A stretch of DNA of 52,118 bases from Lachnospiraceae bacterium (GTDB taxonomy: Bacteria; Bacillota; Clostridia; Lachnospirales; Lachnospiraceae): the NCBI GenBank assembly GCA_910575475.1, contig CAJTGD010000040.1, positions 1 through 52,118 of the forward strand, read 5' to 3'. A model generated the notes under the pieces. That model did no database searches and was not told the origin of the DNA. It saw nothing but the letters and a program-made list of their open reading frames with translations. Below are positions 43,500-52,118 of the stretch, in pieces. Positions within the stretch are counted from its first letter, which is position 1; every line of letters starts with the position of its first letter. A program made the position numbers and the translations under genes.

Positions 43500-44165
43500 A
43501 TGGGCGAGTCCAAGATTCGGAAACAGCAGATGGAGCAGCGTACACAGCAGATACTCCATACTGCCCTGAAGCTATTCTGCAAAAAAGGGATTGAAGATAC
43601 ATCCGTGGAGGAGATTGCCAAAACAGCCGGTGTCGGCCCTGCCACAATCTACCGCTATTTTGAAACCAAAGCAGAGCTTGCGATCTCGGCAGGAATTGCC
43701 TACTGGCAGATGATCGCCGGAAAGTATCTGGATTCCCTGTCCCAGGAAGCATATCAGAAGCTGAACGGCATCCGGCAGATAAAATGTATTTTCCAGATCT
43801 TTGCAAAGATTTTTCAGGAAGAATTCTTGTTTCTAAAATTTCTCCAGGAATTCGATATCTTTGTCCAAAGATATCATATTTCAAAGGAACGGCTGGAAGA
43901 ATATGAAGAATACATCCTGAATCTGAAACCTTATATGACAAATGCTCTGGAAAAAGGCCTTAAGGACAAAAGCCTGTCCTTTTCATATACCATAGATGAG
44001 GTATACTTTTCCGTAACACACACACTTCTGAGTCTGATGCAGAAACTGGCCTGCAATGGGCACATCCTTTCATCAGACGAACGAGTCGACCTAGCCTTAC
44101 AGGTAGAGATTGCAGGCGATCTCCTCCTTAACGGGCTTAGCAGCAAAGAATCAAAAAGGTCATAG
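43500..44165 (+). CDS. TetR-family repressor
   Basis: A 221-residue regulator with the TetR HTH at the N-terminus (QILHTALKLFCKKGIEDTSVEEIAKTAGVGPATIYRYFETKAEL) and an all-helical ligand-binding domain. ATG 43500 is 9 nt behind AGGAG; the in-frame ATG at 43491 is too close. It most likely represses itself and the downstream transporter and lipase through the dyad at 43454. The ligand is unknown. Confidence 0.92.
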   Translation: MGESKIRKQQMEQRTQQILHTALKLFCKKGIEDTSVEEIAKTAGVGPATIYRYFETKAELAISAGIAYWQMIAGKYLDSLSQEAYQKLNGIRQIKCIFQIFAKIFQEEFLFLKFLQEFDIFVQRYHISKERLEEYEEYILNLKPYMTNALEKGLKDKSLSFSYTIDEVYFSVTHTLLSLMQKLACNGHILSSDERVDLALQVEIAGDLLLNGLSSKESKRS

Positions 44166-44193
44166 CAGAAAAGAAACAGCAAGGAGGATGCAT

Positions 44194-45543
44194 ATGAAAT
44201 CACTATCTACAGGTAAAATATGGCTATTTGCGGCCGGGCAGTTCGGATGGTCCTTATTGTCAGGTCTGATTTCTAACTGGCTCGTATACTTTTATCAGCC
44301 GGATGAAGCCTCTGTCGCACAGGGGCAGACACTGTTTATCCCTCAAGGACTGGTTATTCTCGGAATCTTTACGGTCATCGGCGGCATTACCGCCTTCGGA
44401 CGGCTTTTTGACGCGTTCACAGATCCCTTGATCGCATCCCTGTCGGACCGCTGTAACTCTGAAAATGGCCGGCGTATCCCGTTTTTAAAATGGGCCGCCC
44501 TGCCCCTTTCTCTGTCTACCGTGCTTATATTCTGGTCTCCGGTCAATCAGAACAGCTGGATCAATGCCGTTTTCCTGTTCGTGATGGTAATGGTATACTA
44601 TCTTTCAATCACGGCTTACTGCACGCCCTATAATGCCCTGATTCCGGAATTAGGGCACAACCAGCGGGAACGCTTGAATATTTCCACAGTCATTTCCTTT
44701 ACTTTTATTGCCGGAACCGCAGTTGCCTATCTGGCGCCGGTAATTTGGGGAGCCTTAATTCCGATATTGGGACGTGTAGGCGCAATCCGCGCGACGTTCA
44801 CAGTTATGGCTGTCATCGCATTTTTCTGTATGCAGGTTCCGGTATGGTCGATCCGTGAAAAAGAATATGTGGATACTGTCCCCTCTCAGGATACCGCGTT
44901 TTCCTCCCTCGCTTCCACATTCCGGAATCGGGAATTCCTGAAATTCGTCGGGTCGGACATCCTGTACTGGATTGCCATTACCATGTTCCAGACAGGTCTT
45001 CCGTTCTTCGTCACCAGCCTGCTGAAACTTCCGGAAACGATGACCACACTTTATTTTGTCGGTATGACCGCTTTGTCACTGGTATTTTATATTCCGATCA
45101 ATAAGCTGGCGCCAAAACTTGGCAAGAAAAAGCTGATATTAACAGCTTTCGTGATTTTTTCGTTCTCTTATCTCTATACCGGCTTTCTTGGAAAGATCTC
45201 TGTAATCTCTGCAAATGTACAGGGTCTGATCCTTATGGTTACGGCTTCTTTACCTATGGCGGTCTTTGGGATCCTTCCTCAGGCAGTGGTTGCCGATATT
45301 GCCCAGAGTGACGCGAAGCGCACTGGGAGCAACCGTGAGGGGATGTTCTATGCCGCAAGGACTTTTGCATTTAAGCTGGGCCAGAGCCTCTCCATGCTCC
45401 TGTTTACAGCGGTTTCCACAGTTGGGGATTCCTTGGGAACGGGTTACCGCATTGCAGCGTTTTCGGCGGCATGTTTCTGCTTTTTAGGCGGGATTATCTT
45501 CCTGTTTTATGACGAGCACAAAATCAGCCGGGATTTACGGTAG
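44194..45543 (+). CDS. GPH-family (MelB-like) transporter
   Basis: A 449-residue twelve-helix transporter of the glycoside-pentoside-hexuronide:cation symporter group: FGRLFDAFTDPLIASLSDRCNSENGRR after helix 2 is the diagnostic block, with ITAYCTPYNALIPELGHNQRERLN in the middle. It follows the TetR gene by 28 nt, with AAGGAGG before ATG 44194. Its partner is a lipase-like hydrolase rather than a glycosidase, so the cargo may not be a plain sugar. Confidence 0.87.
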   Translation: MKSLSTGKIWLFAAGQFGWSLLSGLISNWLVYFYQPDEASVAQGQTLFIPQGLVILGIFTVIGGITAFGRLFDAFTDPLIASLSDRCNSENGRRIPFLKWAALPLSLSTVLIFWSPVNQNSWINAVFLFVMVMVYYLSITAYCTPYNALIPELGHNQRERLNISTVISFTFIAGTAVAYLAPVIWGALIPILGRVGAIRATFTVMAVIAFFCMQVPVWSIREKEYVDTVPSQDTAFSSLASTFRNREFLKFVGSDILYWIAITMFQTGLPFFVTSLLKLPETMTTLYFVGMTALSLVFYIPINKLAPKLGKKKLILTAFVIFSFSYLYTGFLGKISVISANVQGLILMVTASLPMAVFGILPQAVVADIAQSDAKRTGSNREGMFYAARTFAFKLGQSLSMLLFTAVSTVGDSLGTGYRIAAFSAACFCFLGGIIFLFYDEHKISRDLR

Positions 45544-45625
45544 GAGCTTGCCATACATGGCCATGACTGCTGTAACCTGTATGGGCCGCCATGACCCGCC
45601 ATGGAAATGAAAGGAGAACCCTTAC

Positions 45626-46612
45626 ATGGACAGAAGAACCATTCACAATCTAATCATACCCGCAGAAGGATATGCGGAAATAATGGAGTCGGCCGTTCTG
45701 CCTTATCTTGCAGAGAGGAAAACGGAAAGATACTGTGAGCGGGAACAAGGGAAAAAGATCTTCTATCTGCGCTGCCTTGCAGACCAGCCTCAGGGCATTG
45801 TCATCCTGTCCCACGGCTATACGGAAACAGCCGACAAGCATCTGGAAAATATCTATTATTTTCTTCGCGGGGGATACCATGTCTTCATGCCGGAACACTG
45901 CGGACACGGCCGCAGCTACAGGCTGTGCAGGGATACCGGGGACCTCTCTCTGGTACATATTGATGATTATCAAAGATATGTAGATGACCTGCTGTTTGTA
46001 AGCCGCCTTGCGGCACAGGAATTCCCGGAGCTTCCCATACGCCTGTACGGCCATTCTATGGGCGGCGGGATTGCGGCCTGTGCAGCGGCACAAGAGCCCC
46101 GGATCTATTCCAGGCTGATCCTCTCTTCCCCAATGATACGCCCAAACAGCGCCCCCATTCCCTGGCCGCTGGCATATCTCGCCGCAAAGACTTTCTGCAT
46201 AGCAGGCAGGGAAGAACACTATCTGCCGGGAAACCATCCCTATGATGGAAAGGAGCAATATGCCGACAGCGCGTCCGCTTCCGAATGCCGGTTCCTATAT
46301 TATCAGGATAAACGCAGCAAAGAGCCCTTATTCCAGATGAACGCAGCCTCCTATGGATGGCTTTGGCAGACGCGTCGGTTAAACCATACTCTCCAAAAGA
46401 AAGCATGGCGCCAGATTTCCTGTCCTACCCGTATTTTCCAGGCAGAATACGAAACATATGTTTCCAAAAGGGAACAGGAACGATTTGTGAAGAAATTATG
46501 CAGGAGGAAAAATATAGACGCAAAGCTTATCCGGGTAAAAGGGAGTAAACACGAAATCTTCAATTCCGATAATAAAATATTAGAATCCTATTGGCAAAAG
46601 ATCTTATCATAG
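45626..46612 (+). CDS. Alpha/beta-hydrolase, lysophospholipase-like
   Basis: A 328-residue serine hydrolase of the PldB/monoacylglycerol-lipase group. Oxyanion HGYTETADKH, nucleophile elbow GHSMGGG (Ser about 145) and C-terminal His in GSKHEIFNS are clear. The acid residue normally in an xxD-xxV loop appears to be Glu in FQAEYETYVS. There is no signal peptide. It is third in the TetR operon, and its terminator is at 46628. Confidence 0.87.
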   Translation: MDRRTIHNLIIPAEGYAEIMESAVLPYLAERKTERYCEREQGKKIFYLRCLADQPQGIVILSHGYTETADKHLENIYYFLRGGYHVFMPEHCGHGRSYRLCRDTGDLSLVHIDDYQRYVDDLLFVSRLAAQEFPELPIRLYGHSMGGGIAACAAAQEPRIYSRLILSSPMIRPNSAPIPWPLAYLAAKTFCIAGREEHYLPGNHPYDGKEQYADSASASECRFLYYQDKRSKEPLFQMNAASYGWLWQTRRLNHTLQKKAWRQISCPTRIFQAEYETYVSKREQERFVKKLCRRKNIDAKLIRVKGSKHEIFNSDNKILESYWQKILS

Positions 46613-46627
46613 AACAAAGCAAACAAG

Positions 46628-46661
46628 CCGCCCCGTTTTTGCAGAATGAGGGGCGGTTTTT
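46628..46661 (+). terminator. Terminator of the TetR-transporter-hydrolase operon
   Basis: Stem CCGCCCC/GGGGCGG followed by U5, 16 nt after the hydrolase stop. Confidence 0.85.
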
Positions 46662-46679
46662 ACACAACAGCCTCTGGTA

Positions 46680-47205
46680 TGCAACCACAGAAAAATCCCC
46701 ATACTGCTGGTATAATTCCCAACACATTAAGATCATGGCGCTCTCATAAGTGATGCCGCCAAATCCGCCGCCGAACGGGGCTATGTTGGGCAGTCTTCCG
46801 TTTTCCTCCTGGAGATCTTTCATGGCCTGGAGGTTGCGCAGGTAAAAATTCTTGATCTGGCTCTGGTAAGTCGCCGCGCGGCAGAACACATGGGTATCCC
46901 CGGTCCATCCCATACGCTCATTCCTCTGCGGGCAGTCGGTAGGGATGCTGATAAAATTACACCTCTGGCTGTAAGAAACATTTGACACCAGCTTGTTGAC
47001 CAGAGGATTACCGCATTCAAACATGCCCGTGATCTCCGGCACGCTGGACAGCAGGATTCCCTGGACATCTCCCAGCGCGGGAGCCGTATCCACTCCGCTG
47101 ATCTCGATATACCGAAACCCGTGGAACGTGAATTTCGGTTTGTAGGTTTCCACCCCGATCCCGCTGCATACAATGCGGTTATCATCATCATGTATGATTA
47201 GACGC
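46680..47205 (-). pseudogene. Internal fragment of an alpha-L-rhamnosidase (GH78)
   Basis: The minus strand reads IVCSG, then KPKFTFHGFRYIEISG, FECGNPLVNKLVSNVSYSQR, FISIPTDCPQRNERMGWTGDTHVF, PNIAPFGGGFGGITYESAMI and ELYQQYGD, the conserved core of GH78 rhamnosidases, including the PTDCPQRNER-GWTGD catalytic region. Both ends are missing: upstream the frame closes near 47217, and downstream it runs into the hydrolase terminator. A complete enzyme is about 900 residues, so this is a remnant of roughly 170. Confidence 0.8.
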
Positions 47206-47211
47206 TGGGTT

Positions 47212-47971
47212 TTATTTTAAGTTTTCCTGGAAGAATTCCACGATTTTATCAAACGAGATGATATCCGTCCGGTCATACAGATCTGTATGCACTGCCTCAG
47301 GAATGATCATAAGGCTTTTGTTATCGCCCTTCAGATTTTTATATGCGTCTCTGCTAAAATAGCAGGAATGCGCTTTTTCACATGTTCCAGCCCCCGTTGG
47401 AATTTAAAGAGCGTGCGTGATATCCCCGTTCGGTCTTGTAATAATCATAGTAATCCTTTAAGAAAAAGGGAGCGTCCTCCGGCAGTGGGTCCGCAACGCC
47501 GCCTCCCAGCGTGTAGCTTCCGTTTTTGTAATCCACGATCCTCTGCGCGTTAAGAGCCTTCTTTTTTTCGTAGCGTGCTTCAGGGCTGTTCTCGGCATCA
47601 AAATATCCATTGGCATTTACACGGGTCATATCGTACATGGTGGAAGCTACTGTTGCCTTGATCCTCGTATCAATCGCGGCAGCGTTCACCGCCATACCGC
47701 CCCAGCCGCAGATCCCGATAATACCGGTCTTCTCTGGATCAACATTGTCCTGAACCGACAGAAAATCTACCGCGGCCTGATAATCTTCTGTGTTGATATC
47801 CGGTGACGCCACATAGCGGGGCTGTCCGCCGCTCTCCCCTGTAAAAGACGGGTCGAACGCGATCGTCAGGAATCCCCTCTCTGCCATCGTCTGAGCGTAT
47901 AACCCTGACGCCTGTTCCTTTACCGCGCCGAACGGCCCGCAGACTGCGATAAAGGCCGCTTCTATTTCCAT
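47212..47971 (-). pseudogene. Broken alpha/beta-hydrolase (dienelactone-hydrolase-like)
   Basis: Frame one (47971-47378) encodes CGPFGAVKEQASGLYAQTMAERG, FDPSFTGESGG, and ICGWGGMAVNAAAIDTR (nucleophile elbow with Trp-Gly in place of the usual residues), ending GGWNM and TGA. Immediately beyond it another frame continues the same protein family: KAHSCYFSRDAYKNLKGDNK and IIPEAVHTDLYDR, the His of the triad, to TAA 47212. A stretch of about 25-30 residues and the reading frame are lost at the joint, and the N-terminus is short too. The gene is therefore inactive. Confidence 0.75.
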
Positions 47972-48267
47972 AATGACGTTCTCCTTTCACCATTCATTCC
48001 GATCAGAAGATCTTACTTTCTATTGTCTTCATGTGTTTCTGCCTTCGATAATCTGATTATAAATGTCTTTCAAGAAATTATGCAATATCTGTTATCTATA
48101 TCCAGTTATTCTTTTCAGGAATAACTTCAAGTGTTTAATAAATTCATTGTAAGAATCTGTATCCTTTATTTCGATCTGGTCAGAATGGCTTCATGTCTCC
48201 CAGCCGTCCCTGTCAAAGCAGATAAAAGAACCGGAAGCATTTTTTTGAATTAAAAACGAATATGACT

Positions 48268-49059
48268 TCATCGTAAGGTCAGAAATTGTTCCAAATAATC
48301 AATTGCGACAGCATCATGTCTTTTAAAAAATCCATGTGTGCCATTTTTAATCTCATGAAATGAAACTGTTCGTGTCAGGTTATTTCTTTTGGTCTCCTCT
48401 GAATATACAGCGTATGCCTGTTCTGCATATTTTACATTCACAATCTTATCGTTTGTTCCATGGACGATTAAAACATCCCCCTGAAATTTACTAATCTCCT
48501 GATAAGGTTCTAAATGAATGACATCTTCCACATAACATTTTCCCAGCTTCATCGGTCCGCATTGAATGATGTCCGGAAGGTTATGTGGGTCAAATTTAGC
48601 AAATATCATCTTTCCTGCCCTTGCATCATCAGGAATACAAAGTGCAGGATAAAATAAAATCAGCTTTGATATCTGGTCATTTAGTCTGGAAGCTGCTATT
48701 GCTGATACAAAACCGCCTTGACTGCATCCCATTAAAACAATTTCCCGGGGATTACTGTACTGTCTGCTCCTCGCATAGTCAATAACCGCTTCCAAGTCTT
48801 TTACTTCTGTCATTACAGACATTTCAGTCGTTTTGCCATCGCTCTTCCCTTTCACAACACATCCGCCGCAAAAGTCAAAACAATAGGATACATAGCCGTG
48901 TTCCGCTAATTTCTTCGCATAATGACGCACCGTATCCTGAAATGCCATAAATCCATGGCTGACAATAGCTATGGAAAGTTCTTCCCCTTGTGGTCTATAT
49001 TCCGTTCCCCTGATAGTAAGATTTTCCCTCTGACATTCAAATGCAGTAGTTGAAATCAT
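48268..49059 (-). CDS. Alpha/beta-hydrolase family protein
   Basis: A 263-residue serine hydrolase. Oxyanion region SHGFMAFQD, nucleophile GCSQGG, Asp in VHGTNDKIV and His in NGTHGF form a full triad. It resembles bacterial acyl-esterases of the dienelactone-hydrolase superfamily and has no signal peptide. ATG 49059 is preferred over a TTG at 49089; AAAGGT lies upstream at a long spacing. It is the one intact gene between two decayed stretches. The gap 47972-48267 shows nothing I can assign. Confidence 0.85.
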   Translation of the reverse strand: MISTTAFECQRENLTIRGTEYRPQGEELSIAIVSHGFMAFQDTVRHYAKKLAEHGYVSYCFDFCGGCVVKGKSDGKTTEMSVMTEVKDLEAVIDYARSRQYSNPREIVLMGCSQGGFVSAIAASRLNDQISKLILFYPALCIPDDARAGKMIFAKFDPHNLPDIIQCGPMKLGKCYVEDVIHLEPYQEISKFQGDVLIVHGTNDKIVNVKYAEQAYAVYSEETKRNNLTRTVSFHEIKNGTHGFFKRHDAVAIDYLEQFLTLR

Positions 49060-49141
49060 ATTTTTTGTTTTACCTTTCAATTGAAACAATTTTATCCCCC
49101 CAATACCTTTGAATGTACTGCTACGTCTTACAATTCCGATT

Positions 49142-49312
49142 TCATATTATCAGAAGTTTCTGAAAATACCATGCCCTCTGATTGCCCCGCAAAGTCATGC
49201 CAAATGCAGGATAGATAAATCTTACCCCTGTATTCTCTGCCTTCCGGATAATCTCACCGATATTTTCCCGGTTGTCCTCATTCAAATAGCTCAAATTGAT
49301 ATAGTTTATTGT
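49142..49312 (-). pseudogene. C-terminal fragment of a radical-SAM (SPL-like) protein
   Basis: The minus strand reads NYINLSYLNEDNRENIGEII, then KAENTGVRFIYPAFGMTLRG and NQRAWYFQKLL before TGA 49142. The PAFGMTLRGNQRAWYFQKL segment resembles the C-terminus of clostridial SPL/photolyase-like radical-SAM proteins. No radical-SAM CxxxCxxC core is present upstream, so it is a leftover. Upstream 49313-49570 has further short frames (for example LKHLLPDGKKLVRMDSILWG) that look like debris. Confidence 0.5.
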
Positions 49313-49669
49313 TTGTAATCAATTTTTGTGTATCGACAATTAGCAGCACCATTCTAACACCCCATAAAATAGAATCCATCCGCACAAGTTTCTTCCCATC
49401 AGGAAGCAGATGCTTTAATGTCTTGATTTTGTTATATCCTGTTTGTTCATTAAAATCTCCAATGGCCGTTCCTCTATCTGAGCATATACTTTCTCCAACC
49501 CATCAAAGGTATGGAGATAAGGTAAATCAGAAACCCAGTTCTTGATGCTCAAGACCGTTTCCTCCGGCAATTCCTAATTGAAAAAAGGTAAGATATCTTA
49601 TCCTTATTATATCGTTAATTACCTTCCCTGACAACCAAAAAGAAACCTAAGCATCTATATTCACTATAA

Positions 49670-49717
49670 TTGACAATCCCCCGCGCACCCTATATAATAT
49701 CCTTATTACACATGTAA
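49670..49717 (+). promoter_or_regulatory. Promoter and BlaI/MecI-type operator of blaI-blaR1
   Basis: TTGACA (49670-49675), 17-bp spacer, TATAAT (49693-49698). Just downstream, TTACA-CA-TGTAA (49706-49717) fits the TACA-N2-TGTA dyad bound by BlaI/MecI. Confidence 0.85.
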
Positions 49718-49735
49718 GATTAGGAGGGATTTATC

Positions 49736-50134
49736 ATGGCCGCTCTGCCGCAGATTTCCGAAGCTGAATATGAAGTAATGAAGGTCGTATGGAAATACGC
49801 GCCCATCAATACCAATGAAATCACTGAGAAATTACTGAAAACCACCGCCTGGAGTCCTAAGACGATACAGACCCTGATCAAACGTCTTGTAACCAAAGGC
49901 GCTCTTGCCTATGAAAAGCAGAGCCGGGTATTCGTCTATACCCCATTGGTAAAGGAAAAGGAATATATTGGCCAGGAAAGCAATTCTTTCCTGAAACGTT
50001 TCTATGATGGAGATATCACTGCCATGCTCTCTGAGTACATAGAAAACGACAGACTGTCTGATTCAGAGATCGAACACCTGCGCTCTCTTCTTTCCACAAC
50101 AAAGCCCGGTAAAGGAGGCAGACAGCATGACTGA
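49736..50134 (+). CDS. blaI: BlaI/MecI-family repressor
   Basis: A 132-residue winged-helix repressor: ISEAEYEVMKVVWKYAPINTNEITEKL, TAWSPKTIQTLIKRLVTKGAL (recognition helix) and VYTPLVKEKEYI are family landmarks, with a helical dimerisation tail. It would hold the operon off through the TACA-N2-TGTA site and be cleaved on signal. AGGAGGG precedes ATG 49736. It overlaps blaR1 by 8 nt. Confidence 0.92.
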   Translation: MAALPQISEAEYEVMKVVWKYAPINTNEITEKLLKTTAWSPKTIQTLIKRLVTKGALAYEKQSRVFVYTPLVKEKEYIGQESNSFLKRFYDGDITAMLSEYIENDRLSDSEIEHLRSLLSTTKPGKGGRQHD

Positions 50135-51992
50135 TTTTATCATACATTTCCTTATAAGCAATCTGTTCATCAGCGGTATCATCGGGCTCCTTATGGCCGT
50201 TAAGCATTTATTCCGAAACAGCCTGTCCGGCCGGATGCAGTATCATCTGTGGTTTTTGCTGCTCGGACTTCTGGCCGTTCCTTTTATACCGCTGCGTCCA
50301 GTCAGATTCTCTCGGATATTCTCCCGGCTTGCATTCTTTCAAAGTTTCTCCGTGTCATATACAGGGAATGCAGCAAGCGGACGAATGACTGTCGATCCGG
50401 TCCAAAATATGGACTGGCTGAATGATTTTACTCTTTCTGTAAGCAACGGTACCTCTTCCATTACCGGAAACATACTGCTGGGAATCTGGATTGCAGGCAT
50501 CCTTGTAATGGTGGTGTTCCTGGCGAAGGCTTTCCTCCGGTTACAAAACCTGAAACAGTCTGCGCTTCCTTTACAACACCTCAAAATCCGCAGACTGTAT
50601 CATCAGTGCCTGCATGAGATGAAGATAACAAAAAATATTCCCATATACAGCACCGCGTTTTTGAAATCTCCTGCGATTGTAGGGCTTCTAAGGCCCTGCA
50701 TCTATTTTCCGATTCATTTAATCTCAGATTATAATGAAAATGAAGCAGAGATTAATAATACCCAAAAGGTATCCTGTAATCCGTGCCGCCTTGAGACAAG
50801 CGGGCTTCGTCCAATAAGATATATGCTGCTGCATGAATTACAGCACTACAGACATAAAGACGCACTGGCTAATTATCTGATAGTCCTTGCCAGAATGATT
50901 TACTGGTTCAATCCCGTTGTGTGGCTTGCACTGAGAAAAATGCAATGCGACAGGGAGGTTGCCTGCGACACCTCCGTACTGTACATGCTTGATGAGGATT
51001 CTTATGGAGATTATGGAAATACATTGATCAGTTTTGCCGAAAAGATCTCTCATGCTTCCATCCCCTTTGCCGTCAATCTCAACGGAACGATGACACAGAT
51101 GAAACGGCGCATCATGAACATTGCCACCTATGAAACACCAACATTAAAGAAGAAGCTGAAAGGCATGGCTGCTTTTTTGCTGACATCCGTTCTTCTGATC
51201 AGCCTGGCGCCGATATTATCTACATATGCGGCAGAGGACAGCCACTACCGATGGAAATCCTCTTCAAAGAACGTCACCTCCCTGGATCTTTCGTCTTATT
51301 TTGGAGAATATGAAGGAAGTTTTGTTTTGTATAATCTTGAGCAGGACGCATGGGGCATCTACGATATGGAGCATGCCGCCTTACGGCGCTCTCCTGACTC
51401 CACATACAAAATGTATGACGCATTGTTTGGACTGGAAGAAGGTATTATTACACCGGAAGATTCCAAAATGGAATGGGATGGGGAAAACTATCCGTTTAAG
51501 GAATGGAATGCTGACCAGACCCTGACATCCGCCATGCGCTCTTCAGTCAACTGGTATTTCCAGGGAATTGATAAACAGCTTGGATCTGCTTCTGTTAAGA
51601 ACTACATTCAGAAAATCGGATATGGCAATGAAAACACAGAAGCCGGTCTCCCTTTCTATTGGCTGGAATCTTCCCTAAAGGTTTCTCCCATAGAACAGGT
51701 AGAACAACTGGTCAGACTATATAACAACGCCTTCGGATTCCAACCTGAAAATGTCGAGGCAGTAAAGGATTCCATCTGTCTCTCCTTATCAGAAACAGGA
51801 ACTATCTATGGGAAAACCGGAACAGGAAGCATTGATGATTCGAATGTAAACGGATGGTTTGTCGGATACGTTGAAACTGCCGGCAATACATACTTTTTTG
51901 CCGCCAATATCGGCGCCGGCGCTGATGCCTCTGGAGCGAATGCGGCCGAAATAACCATGTCCGTCTTATCAGATATGAATATATGGAACTGA
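50127..51992 (+). CDS. blaR1: BlaR1-type beta-lactam sensor/M56 protease
   Basis: A 621-residue membrane sensor. Four helices (about 5-25, 38-56, 115-135 and 348-368) enclose an M56 zinc protease with HELQH (236-240) and the distal CDREVACD (274-281). The outside domain is a class D beta-lactamase/penicillin-binding fold with Ser425-Thr-Tyr-Lys428, Ser473-Val-Asn475 and Lys563-Thr-Gly565. Beta-lactam acylation of Ser425 would trigger the protease and loss of BlaI. An intact active site leaves open some hydrolytic activity of its own. Confidence 0.93.
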   Translation: MTDFIIHFLISNLFISGIIGLLMAVKHLFRNSLSGRMQYHLWFLLLGLLAVPFIPLRPVRFSRIFSRLAFFQSFSVSYTGNAASGRMTVDPVQNMDWLNDFTLSVSNGTSSITGNILLGIWIAGILVMVVFLAKAFLRLQNLKQSALPLQHLKIRRLYHQCLHEMKITKNIPIYSTAFLKSPAIVGLLRPCIYFPIHLISDYNENEAEINNTQKVSCNPCRLETSGLRPIRYMLLHELQHYRHKDALANYLIVLARMIYWFNPVVWLALRKMQCDREVACDTSVLYMLDEDSYGDYGNTLISFAEKISHASIPFAVNLNGTMTQMKRRIMNIATYETPTLKKKLKGMAAFLLTSVLLISLAPILSTYAAEDSHYRWKSSSKNVTSLDLSSYFGEYEGSFVLYNLEQDAWGIYDMEHAALRRSPDSTYKMYDALFGLEEGIITPEDSKMEWDGENYPFKEWNADQTLTSAMRSSVNWYFQGIDKQLGSASVKNYIQKIGYGNENTEAGLPFYWLESSLKVSPIEQVEQLVRLYNNAFGFQPENVEAVKDSICLSLSETGTIYGKTGTGSIDDSNVNGWFVGYVETAGNTYFFAANIGAGADASGANAAEITMSVLSDMNIWN

Positions 51993-51996
51993 ACCA

Positions 51997-52016
51997 CTAC
52001 CGGCTAAAGCCGGTAG
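51997..52016 (+). terminator. Hairpin after blaR1
   Basis: A perfect 8-bp stem (CTACCGGC/GCCGGTAG), then GTTCGGTTT and a second small hairpin (GCTGCTGAAGCAGC). It may end the operon, although it also resembles palindromic ends of REP or IS200/IS605-type elements; the window stops too soon to tell. Confidence 0.5.
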
Positions 52017-52118
52017 GTTCGGTTTGCTGCTGAAGCAGCCTAAAGTTGTCGCCACTTTACTTATTTCCCTTTTTACTTAACTTATCTCAAAGTTGTCCGT
52101 TTTTGTTTTCTCTTGTAA

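Noticed and set aside
46820..47191. Minus-strand frame starting MMMITALYAAG within the rhamnosidase region
   Set aside because: It is a shifted frame; the conserved GH78 motifs are in the frame ending near 46680.
49313..49570. Possible gene upstream of the radical-SAM fragment
   Set aside because: Only short frames with stops and no ribosome site; the peptide pieces match nothing I can name.

Overview
The window looks like a chromosomal segment of an anaerobic, spore-forming member of the Clostridia, most like Lachnospiraceae. The signs are complete spoIIA and spoVA sporulation genes, strong AGGAGG-type ribosome binding sites, a T-box leader on valS, a one-piece tmRNA, a UMF1-type MFS protein and a CotH/DUF4956/VTC gene set. 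I cannot name the species from sequence alone.

Layout. (1) 1-5600 is an AT-rich accessory strip: a start-less XRE regulator remnant, an IS4-like insertion sequence with perfect 20-bp ends, a PD-(D/E)XK (Rpn-like) nuclease, an unknown protein, a DinJ/YafQ-type toxin-antitoxin operon carrying an orphan Rpn tail, and a Uma2-family nuclease. Three of these transcription units share nearly the same promoter. The strip ends at tRNA-Val(CAC) and ssrA (tmRNA), a typical island boundary. (2) 6300-9950 holds a PLC-like zinc hydrolase, a UMF1 transporter and a DUF4869 gene with a broken partner. (3) 9945-13283 is a minus-strand VTC polyphosphate polymerase, DUF4956 membrane protein and CotH kinase operon, followed by a lone D-psicose/D-tagatose 3-epimerase. 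(4) 14568-18162 is a Na/Pi cotransporter with a two-component system. (5) 18335-25266 is sporulation: spoVAD-AE and spoVAC diverge from paired sigma-G-type promoters, then spoVAB-AA, a 53-residue membrane ORF, sigF, spoIIAB and spoIIAA, then a TPR membrane protein and a 44-residue ORF. (6) 25260-32990 holds folC, an LTA-synthase-like sulfatase, valS with its T-box and promoter, and a glucosaminidase. (7) 33135-45543 is regulation and transport: a transposase stub, an OmpR-type two-component system with an FtsX-type ABC transporter, an XRE-regulated ABC-2 operon, and a TetR/GPH-transporter/lipase operon with a clear operator. (8) 46613-49580 is a gene graveyard containing rhamnosidase, hydrolase and radical-SAM fragments around one intact hydrolase. 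(9) 49736-51992 is a blaI-blaR1 pair without a beta-lactamase gene inside the window.

How genes work together. SpoIIAA, SpoIIAB and SigF switch on forespore transcription; SpoVA proteins then build the dipicolinate channel from promoters that look forespore-specific. BlaI/BlaR1, the two sensor-kinase systems and the TetR operon each appear to be self-contained sensing modules whose operators or repeats can be seen next to their genes. No CRISPR array, rRNA gene, prophage or plasmid origin was seen.
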